A DNA stretch of 64,000 bases from Halichondria panicea (taxonomy: Eukaryota > Porifera > Demospongiae > Suberitida > Halichondriidae): assembly GCF_963675165.1 (NCBI RefSeq), contig NC_087382.1:2618067-2682066 (forward strand), read 5' to 3'. Below the pieces are notes generated by a model, which was not told where the DNA came from, made no database searches, and worked only from the letters and a program-made list of their open reading frames with translations. The translations under genes were made by a program, and so were the position numbers. Shown in pieces: positions 56,165 through 64,000 of the stretch; the stretch's first letter is position 1, and each line of letters begins with the position of its first letter.

Positions 56165-56980
56165 TAAATAGTTAATCCATCTAATTTATGCAGATTACCG
56201 AGACCTAACTTGTCCCTGGACTGTGCTCATTGGATCTGGTATAATCATTGTACCTCTTTTAATCCATCCAATTATGCAGATTACCGAGACCTAACTTGTC
56301 CCTGGACTGTGCTATTAGATCTGGTATAATCATTGTTCCTCTTTTAATCCATCCAATTATGCAGATTACCGAGACCTAACTTGTCCCTGGACTGTGCTAT
56401 TGGATCTGGTATAATCGTTGTGTACCTCTTTTAATCCATCCAATTTATGCAGATTACCGAGACCTAACTTGTCCCTGGACTGTGCTATTAGATCTGGTAT
56501 AATCATTGTACCTCTTTTAATCCATCCAATTTATGCAGATTATCGAGACCTAACTTGTCCCTGGACTGTGCTATTGGATCTGGTATAATCGTTGTGTACC
56601 TCTTTTAATCCATCCAATTTATGCAGATTACCGAGACCTAACTTGTCCCTGGACTGTGCTATTAGATCTGGTATAATCATTGTACCTCTTTTAATCCATC
56701 CAATTTATACAGATTACCGAGACCTAACATGTCCCTGGACTGTGCTATTGGATCTGGTATAATTGTTGTGTACCTCTTTTAATCCATTCATTTTATGCAG
56801 AATACCGAGACCTAACTTGTCCCTGGACTGTGCTATTGGATCTGGTATATAATCGTTGTGTACCTCTTTTAATCCATCCAATTTATGCAGATTACCGAGA
56901 CCTAACTTGTTCCTGGACTGTGCTATTGGATCTGGTATAATCATTGTACCTCTTGTTTAATCTGTATTTCATTTTGCAGA
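56165..56980. repeat. ~87-bp satellite of nine exon-like units
   Basis: Nine units plus a divergent tenth are spaced 85-90 bp apart, with 'cag' ends near 56193, 56279, 56364, 56452, 56538, 56626, 56712, 56800 and 56890. Each unit has taatccatccaatttatgcag, a 44-nt core starting ATTACCGAGACCTAACTTG and ending GGATCTG, then gtataatc. Units of two kinds (TTAGATC/ATCATTGTACC and TTGGATC/ATCGTTGTGTACC) alternate in the middle, a small higher-order repeat. The 44-nt core is not a multiple of three, so it is unlikely to be coding. Confidence 0.9.
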
Positions 56981-57785
56981 CCTTAATAATTTCTGTGGCA
57001 GTGGACTCTAGAGAAGTAAGCGCCGCTCTAATCTTAGCGCCCAAACTCTAAACAAAGTTCTATTTTTAAACCTGACATACGTTGCTCCGCTCTATAATAT
57101 AGTTAAGACTTTTTACAGTAGACAATTTATATATGCGATGTATGTAGCTATCGGTTATCTGACTATCTAATTAACTATTTGCCATGTTTGGTTTCCAATT
57201 GGTAGCCTCTTGTCGGTTGTTTGGTCTTGTCGTTGTGTTTGGTTGTGTCTCGTTAATTTAATGTGTTTGGTGGCCTCTTGTTGTTTACGTGTAATAATTA
57301 TTATATGTAGGGTGTTTGGTAATGGTTTAATTGTGTACACGTTTTGGTTGTTTAAAATTGTTACTGTAAAAAGTCCAACAAAAACGCCACTCTAATCAAT
57401 CTAATCCCTAAACCCTGAAAAAAAAACTTAAAAGCAACTAACATTTGTCGAAATTCCATGTACGTACCATGGCAGCCTTTTCACGTGCAACAAACTTTAA
57501 TTAAATCGCTTTTTTCACGTGCAATTTTATTTTTATTATTATTATTTATTTATTTTTATTATTATTATTTTTTTGAAAATAATAATTAGGCCAGTGGTAG
57601 GGGTAAAAGTCTGAGCAGGTATTCAGTTTATGCTGTAACTACTTGTGTTCTAGTGTGGTTGGCCCCTTCGTGTTTGAAAACTGAATACTGGCGGTCTTTT
57701 GCCGTACACTATAAATAAACGAGTTCTGTGACGTACCTCCTGGGTGGCTTGGAAAGCGTCACACACAGCACACACTAATCCACAG

Positions 57786-57877
57786 GTGATGCTTTCCTCA
57801 ACTGATGGAGACACTGTTTCATCTCTTATAATGGACACTGCTGAGAGTTCAGTAAAAGTTCAACAACACACAATTGG
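57786..57877 (+). other. Possible isolated exon
   Basis: It has an acceptor-like ccacag and a donor ggtaagaag around an open frame reading VMLSSTDGDTVSSLIMDTAE and then SSVKVQQHTIG. No domain is recognised. It may belong to a transcript crossing the satellite or to a 5' exon of the kinase-GIMAP locus. The interval 56980-57785 otherwise shows only AT-rich sequence and TTTGGTTGTTT-like repeats. Confidence 0.25.
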
Positions 57878-58221
57878 GTAAGAAGAAACATTGTTTATCT
57901 GCTGTTACACTGTTATAGTATTAACTTTCTGCAGGACAATGAGATCAAGACTATAACAACTCTCTATGCAAAAACACTAATACAATTTTGTGTGTGTTTA
58001 TAATTAGAGTCATCATCAATTTATGAAAAAGCTGTGTACATAGTTTATACTATAGATAGTAGCGGAATCTACTTCCTCTACTATCTATGTTTATACTGAA
58101 TGATACATGTAAGTGTAACAATTTTGGGGGGTTGGGTAAAGATCATTAACAAAACAGCCATACGCTGTACAGTAATGTATTAGTTCTTTGACTATGTTTC
58201 CCCACATTTCAATGTATTGTA

Positions 58222-58273
58222 TAGCCTCGAGACTAGGCCTTTCATTCTGACACACAGCCAAGTCTCGAGGCTA
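58222..58273. mobile_element. 52-bp TAGCCTCGAGAC palindromic MITE
   Basis: TAGCCTCGAGACTAGGCC and GCCAAGTCTCGAGGCTA are the arms. This copy mixes the TAGCCTCG and TAGTCTCG motifs. No 9-bp repeat is evident at the flanks. It lies just upstream of the kinase-GIMAP pseudogene. Confidence 0.65.
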
Positions 58274-58320
58274 ATCTGATCGTATTAATTTCAATGACGT
58301 CACATTATAGTTAATTAAAA

Positions 58321-60031
58321 ATGGCTACCAACAGCAGAGTCACTGCTCCTGAGTTAATTGGAGCAGTTTGTGGTCACTAAATTTCAATTGACTGGAATTG
58401 TGATAGGAAAAGGTGCATGGTATTGTAGAGGAGGCGGAGATACCTGGAGCAACGGTAGCTGCAAAGAAATTGCATCCAGGTCTTGTCAACGTGGACTCTC
58501 CACAGCAGGTAGATTTAGTTGCAGTTATTTTACACAACAGCTAGCTATTTACTGGCTGATTTTCCCCCACAGGTTGAAAAATGGGTGACTGATTTTGTGA
58601 AGGAGTGTAAGATGATGAGCCAGCTCCGTCACCCTCATATAGTAAAGTTCCTAGGTGTGTGCTATCTCGTTGGATCCCAACTCCCTGTCCTATTGATGGA
58701 GAACCTACAAACCAGCCTCGACAACCTGCTTGAAACTAGCCCCAAGATTCCCATCAACGTCAAAGTGCACCTTCTGACAGGGACTGGCCGAGGGGTGGTC
58801 TATCTGCACAGCCGCACTCCACCCATTGCCCATCGTGATCTGTCTGCCAAGAACATTCTAGTCGATAATGGTCTCAATGCCAAGATAGCAGACTTGGGTG
58901 TTTCTAGGATTGTGAACATTCAGCCTGGCCGGCTAGTTGCCTCGATGACTCAAATGCCAGGCACTGGTGTGTACATGCCACCAGAGGTAGCTCAAGAGGA
59001 AGGGGTCACACGATACAACACTGGCATAGACATCTTCTCCTTTGGTGTGGTATCTCTCTTCACACTGACACAAACCTAGATCTCAAGCCTGCAACATATT
59101 ATGATCCTGTTACTAGGAAGATTGTTGCCCGATCAGAAATCGAACGCCGTGAAGATTACATCGTGACAATGAAAGCGGATTTTGGTAAGACCCACCCCCT
59201 AGTACAGCTGACCCTCGATTGCCTTGAGTACTTATCTGAAGATCGACCATCTGCTATGGTTGTGTTGAGAGGATTGGAAGAGGTGGGAACGACAGTTACA
59301 CCACTCCCTCAGAATTGCACCCTGGATCTGATACAACAGAGAACCACTATCAAACGAAAACCATTATTCCCCATGACAAGAAATGTTTTAATTTTAGGTA
59401 AAGAGGAGCAGGAAAAAGTACTGTAGCAAACGCTATTATTGGGTCCGATGTTTTCCCTGTATGTGGATCACTTAGTAGTACGATCAGAGGCGATCAACTA
59501 GAACATTCTGTCGAAATCACCAATGAAGACACGTTTTATCGATTAACAGTTATAGTGGATACTGTCCTTTTTAATAATTTTTTGGGACGAAAAGAGTGGC
59601 TGAATCCATTCAACGATGATATTCACTTGATTATATTTGTGCTGAGGAAAGACCGGTACACTCCCGAAGAAAATACAGCTATAAAATTCGTACAAAACTA
59701 CTGTGATAATATCTCGCCGATATCAGCACTCGTCCTTACAAATTGTGAACAAAAGGATAAAAAAAGCCGTAGTAAAATTATCCAGGATCTCAGGAGTGAT
59801 CCACTGACGAAGCCAACTGCAGAATTCTTTAAAGCTGGAATTTATACTGTTGGGTTTCCTCCAAAAAGTGACTACATGAATCTTCCTAAACCAATCAAAG
59901 ACTGCTATCAGCAGTTTATCGACAAAGACAAAGAGCAGTTGTGGAGCCTTATAAAACGATCATCTGAAGCAAGGCATAGTAAACACCTGTTTAACATTGA
60001 GGAGAGGAAACCGGAGTGCACAATTATTTGA
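58321..60031 (+). pseudogene. Protein kinase-GIMAP (AIG1) fusion, frameshifted
   Basis: From the ATG at 58321 (MATNSRVTAPELI), homology needs several frame changes: one extra base near 58362; two bases missing near 58416 inside the glycine loop (GKGA then GIVEEAEIPGATVAAKKLH); one near 59070 (LFTLTQT then stop, while NLDLKPATYYDPV reads in another frame); and one base missing near 59400 inside the GTPase P-loop (NVLILGK, then GAGKSTVANAIIG). The kinase has HRDLSAKNIL and DLG instead of DFG, and GVYMPPEVA. The C-terminal half is an AIG1-type GTPase (LIIFVLRKDRYTPEEN, ALVLTNCEQKDKK). A normal intron persists (58510-58571), so this is not a retrocopy. It indicates an intact relative elsewhere that fuses a TKL-like kinase to GIMAP. 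Confidence 0.8.
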
Positions 60032-60279
60032 AATTACGTACTTAAAAACTGAACTTTATATATAGCTAAGTTAGCATGTATTAGCATTTATATTAGCATG
60101 CGTGTGTATCAGAGGGAGGTACAGCACCAGTGTATTCATTTGGGTTGGGTAAAGATCCTTAACATAACAGACATACATTACCAGCGTAATAATGTGTTTT
60201 GTAAAGATCGTAATGGGAATAACCTATAAATGAATAGCCACTCCCCCAAATTGATCCTCCTCTACAATTAGCTTTTGAT

Positions 60280-60598
60280 ACAAGTACAAATAGCTAGCTG
60301 AGATTTGAAAGCAAGACCCAACAAGGCTACCCGATACCTATTTGAAGCCGGGGATTACTTCGTCAACGCATTATCTATTGCGTTTGGATTTGCAAAAGCT
60401 GAAAAACCGAAACTGTATTTTGTAGCCTTGGGCCACTCTGTAGTTGTGTAAACAACTGTAGTACGTACACCTGGACAACAAGCATCACTTGAGAAGACCA
60501 CCACAACTAGTGAATTGATCTCTGCTCCTTTGTTCAAAGAAACCATTCAACTGAAGCCTGCTAGGCCATCATCCATTAACACCAATTTATTTTGATTA
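60280..60598 (+). pseudogene. Unrecognised coding relic
   Basis: The frame starts in intronic-looking sequence and reads KATRYLFEAGDYFVNALSIA and then FGFAKAEKPKLYFVALGHSV. After one TAA it continues open as TTVVRTPGQQASLEKTTTTS to LKPARPSSINTNLF and a stop. Composition and length look like real protein interrupted by a stop or a short lost segment. I recognise no family. It lies directly upstream of the CTD phosphatase start. Confidence 0.35.
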
Positions 60599-60637
60599 CA
60601 TTAATTCAACTTGTTGATACTTTGTCTTTGTCGGGAT

Positions 60638-63600
60638 ATGGCACAGTCGATTATTACGCAAGTGTCTCGAGACAGTGACTCCTACGAGCCTTGTCCTGCT
60701 CCCGTTAACTCTGGAGGTACGTTTTTCGTTCGTATCCCGTATTTAATTTGTTTTCTTTAATTATATAAAGAAAGCTGTCGCTTTAAGTGATGTACTTAAA
60801 TATCCGTCCCTAGCTAGAGAAAATACATGCGTAGTTATACTGGGCATGGGTTTATGGGGCTAGATTTACGCTAAATTGTATGTTATGTAATTAAAGTGTG
60901 ATATAATGACCTTTTGGTTTAAAAGTAGTCGATTTATATATTATGAACTGTACTACAGGCTTGGAACTGGGGTCACTGAAAGTCAGTCCCATAGCTAATT
61001 AATTATCGATGATCCTGAAATCCGTTGTTTGCTGTACTTGCAATATTTAACGAGGCCGTACATTCCAGCCACATGTAACCAATACTCAGTGTAAGCATCC
61101 ACCCACCATGGCACTGTGGTAGCTCAGATGACAAGATAACTACGTTTACTTTCAACCACAAGCCTGCCTGCCCATGGGCCTAGCCTTTGGCACTCCTTGC
61201 TATTGCTACAAGATACAGCTTGTTAGCTCACATGGAAAGTACTTGCATCTAAACAAGCTCTGTATTGTATTTAGCTTGTACATAGCTCAGCTAGCTTGCA
61301 AATAATTATACAGAAGTTATTTTTTGGCCATTGCCTAAGTTGTCTTCTCCCAAACATAATGTGCTTTGTACAATCGTTTTCGTGTGACAATGTTAAAGCA
61401 AGCTAAGGTAATCACATTGTGCTTGCCCAGGGAATGCTTCCAAAATGGTGTAGGCATCATTCGTGCAAATTTGTATCTATAGTATCTGAGAAATAGTCTA
61501 CTAGTATGCATGATCGAGTCGATTCTTTTTCTTATATCGTGCTTGGCCACACAAGTTTGTGTTGTGTGTTATTGACTGTGACCTTGAGAGATTAATATCC
61601 TTGTGTTAATGATATTCATAGTCCTGTGTGCCGGTATACATAGACATCACATGCACACTGATATGGGCTATGCTGGTGGTGTACATGAGTTGGAATGCCC
61701 CTGTGGTCTATATAGTCCAGGCCTGTCTTTTAACAATAATATATGCTTGGATTTGTTTCTATTATCTTCTGTTATAATGTTTACTTCAGCCTTTGTGTGC
61801 GGTACATGACTTGCTTCATTTATAAGCTAACTCTGTTCAATATCTCAATTCATAATTGCTCTCATTTGGTCAGCTTGGGGGAAGTCCTGGGGAAGGTATG
61901 GAGACACCCTTGTACTAACTGCCATTATAATTAGACACGCTAATTGAGAAACCTTTTGGTAGCAAGACCATCTGTTTGGCAAGGTGGATTTCAAAGTCCC
62001 GTTAGCCAGTCATCTGTACTACACCTGTTATATTGTCTGCATTAAGCACTCTCCTATGCTTATTCGTATAATTATATAGATCAACATTCTAGTTTTGTAC
62101 TTATAGTAATCGGATGATGCTGTGGTTGTAATGGCAGCCCGGTAGGTGCAGCGGAATATGAGCAGCCATTCTAATCAGTTGCTAGTAAACATTTAAGTAT
62201 TGTCAGGGCTTCGTTAATCCATCAGCTGTGGTAGCACTTGTATCCCACATCATTTGCAGTGGAGCATGTCGTCTTTGTTATTACATACAATATTATTAGG
62301 TATAGTTGTTGTTTGGTTTTGTATATGAATATGTCAATGGGCAAACACACACACCCCTTTTCAAGCAATCGTACTCCTTTGAAAGATTTCTGTCTGACAC
62401 TAATCGTCAGCTCTCCCCTCCCACATTAATCTGTTGCATTCAGAGTTATATATAACTAGTACACTGAATCATTATCTCCACTCTTATGGGTAAAATCACA
62501 CACACGCCCACCACACACACACACACGTCCACACCACACACACAGGGAGTATCAACAACGGTGGTGCAGCGGTGCGTAACCCTCACACTACCAAGAGAGA
62601 CAAGTACGGACAGAGGTCATGGTGCCTGTGTAGCTGGATGCTGACTTGCTTCAGGAAGAATGATCCTCCAGTTGGAGCTACCACATTTGATAATGAGTCT
62701 CTACCAGCTCCTGAGGTACACGCCCACACACTCTACAGGGTGTCATACAGGGGGAAGGGGGATATCCCCCCTAGCTCCAATCCCCCCCCCCCTAAAATTT
62801 GCATTCATGTACTAGTTGTATGACTGAGTGTCCATAGCTGACAATTTTACATACTAACAAATAACAGTTGACCTTTTTAGCAACATTTTCTTCTTATTTC
62901 CCCCCTCCACTTCAAAATCCTGTATGATACCCTGACTCTATCGTATAATATAATATAATGCTGATAGGATTACAATAGCCGTGGCCATAGCATGATCACT
63001 GTACCAGGATGTGCCCACACTGATCAGGTACTCAACCAAAAATTAATAACAACAGCCTAGTTCACCTCATGCTAGGTAATCGTGTGTATTGAATTTGAAA
63101 ATGTCACCACCCTCGAAAAATGTAGTTTGATTTCTCACTACTGCACACACCACACACACGCCCACACACACACACAGCTCCCCAGACAGAGCAAACATTT
63201 GCTCCCTCGGCGCAAAGTTGGTGACGAGAGAAAGAAGTGTGTTGTTATTGACCTGGACGAGACTCTAGTACACAGTTCCTTCAAGGTAAAGCAGGGTTGC
63301 TGCACTGTATTGTGTTGCTATGGACAACTAATGAGATTCATATAGTGCTACACATGAGATTCACAGGATCTATCTTGATTTTAAAACAAGTTACAGCTAG
63401 CTAATGCCTTTAACAAAAACCCCCCGTCCCATAATATTCTAGAATGTTTTGCGAGCATCGAACATATGCAAACTTTGCGAGGGTTGATCAATCAGTTTGA
63501 AAAATAAAATGGCAAAACCTAAACTCTGCGTAATTACACAGGATCTTAGCCAGAACACAACAATTGCAAAAGGGTCAATTTTTTGACTGTTTTCACCAGC

Positions 63601-63813
63601 AAAATATTGTAGTAATACAGTAATACAGTATACACACACTACGCCCACACCACACACACACAGCCGGTAAACAACGCTGACTTCGTGGTACCTGTCGAGA
63701 TCGATGGCATCATCCATCAGGTGTACGTGCTCAAGAGGCCGTATTGCGATGAGTTCCTTGAGAGGATGGGACAGCTGTTCGAGTGTGTTCTCTTCACTGC
63801 CAGTCTATCTAAG
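60638..63813 (+). CDS. CTDSP: Small CTD phosphatase (SCP/CTDSP family), 5' part
   Basis: Exons 60638-60716 ([18 protein letters not shown], as in the human AIITQV start), 62546-62715 (cysteine-bearing [12 protein letters not shown]), 63178-63285 ([20 protein letters not shown], continuing DETLVHSSF) and 63664-63813 ([37 protein letters not shown]). The DLDET catalytic DxDxT aspartates of the HAD fold are intact. It dephosphorylates Ser5 of the RNA polymerase II CTD and other targets. The remaining exons lie beyond the window. Intron 1 is about 1.8 kb; introns 1, 2 and 3 end in CA-rich acceptor tracts. Confidence 0.95.
62736..62934. mobile_element. MITE with CAGGGTRTCATACAGG ends, ACTCTA flanks
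   Basis: CAGGGTGTCATACAGGGGGA at 62736 mirrors CCTGTATGATACCCTG ending at 62934. ACTCTA occurs at 62730-62735 and 62935-62940. The interior has G/C runs (GGGGGATATCCCCCC). A single related end occurs in AMPK at about 53184-53215 (gggggagggatttccccc, then ctgtatgacact). Confidence 0.7.
63441..63600. repeat. Fragment related to the 45848-46147 MITE
   Basis: It contains CTAGAATGTTTTGCGAGCAT, caaactttgcg, aaataaaatggcaaaacct and taattacacaggatcttagccagaacacaa, paralleling the MAT intron element. The right end is missing. It lies in CTDSP intron 3. Confidence 0.6.
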
Positions 63814-63859
63814 GTATGCTATAAGCAAGTGGAGTTATTGGTACGATCAATATGACCAC

Positions 63860-64000
63860 CTCTCTGCATGAGCATGAAAATATGCTGTCCCTGCAATGCT
63901 ATCACTATTGACCTCCCTAAAGAGACCACCTCTCATATTGAGACCACTCAGTACTGTCCCTACAATGCTATCACTATAGACCTCCCTAAAGAGACCACCT
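63860..64000. repeat. Tandem repeat of about 85 bp at the window edge
   Basis: Blocks GAGACCACCTCTCATATTGA, CTGTCCCTACAATGCTATCA and TAGACCTCCCTAAA repeat in order, with at least one and a half copies before the sequence ends. It lies in the CTDSP intron. Confidence 0.75.

Noticed and set aside
56714-56944. Minus-strand repeat ORF over the satellite
   Set aside because: Arises from the repeat translated in one frame; units are not multiples of three, and the frame fails in other units.
61125-61185. SINE/tRNA-like start gcactgtggtagctcaga
   Set aside because: Resembles an A box, but no B box or tail follows; insufficient for a call.

Overview
This is animal nuclear DNA: AT-rich, full of (CA)n/(GT)n tracts, with spliced genes packed 200-400 bp apart and mostly short introns. 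The gene set (CRTAP-type collagen-modification protein, RUFY, AMPK alpha, Roco/Death-domain proteins, a kinase-GIMAP fusion, ZU5/Ig/Death architecture) points to an early-branching metazoan. A demosponge is my best guess, but this is inferred from gene style, not from a diagnostic marker.

Layout. 1-20.3 kb is an accessory, repeat-rich, minus-strand region resembling innate immunity. It holds a broken ZU5-type copy, a LINE fragment, a ZU5-Ig-Death gene, a Roco GTPase with two Death domains and a grafted kinase tail, nested transposons, and a Death-domain kinase. 20.8-55.0 kb is a dense housekeeping block. In order: Hakai/CBLL1 (-), PCNA (+), two tandem stefins (+), CD2BP2 (+), two tandem FKBP12-like genes (-), CRTAP (+), RUFY (+), homocysteine S-methyltransferase (+), S-adenosylmethionine synthetase (+) and AMPK alpha (+). 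55-60.6 kb is again accessory: an unexplained region, an ~87-bp satellite of exon-like units, a frameshifted kinase-GIMAP pseudogene and an unrecognised relic. 60.6 kb to the end holds the 5' exons of a small CTD phosphatase (CTDSP) that runs off the window.

How genes relate. Homocysteine S-methyltransferase and MAT are adjacent, same-strand steps of the methionine cycle. Hakai and PCNA start head to head 274 bp apart. FKBP-B and CRTAP also diverge from a shared 389-bp gap. The Death-domain genes of the first 20 kb appear to have exchanged sequence.

Most interesting: (1) a family of ~50-bp palindromic MITEs (TAGYCTCG ends) with 9-bp target duplications, proved mobile by reciprocal empty sites in the tandem stefins; (2) AT-AC, U12-like introns at the same position in both FKBP genes; (3) duplicated stop-bearing decoy exons in AMPK alpha; (4) a satellite whose every unit looks like a spliced exon; (5) a perfect 44-bp foldback in an intron; (6) a possible Roco-Death-Death-ZU5-Ig-Death composite receptor.
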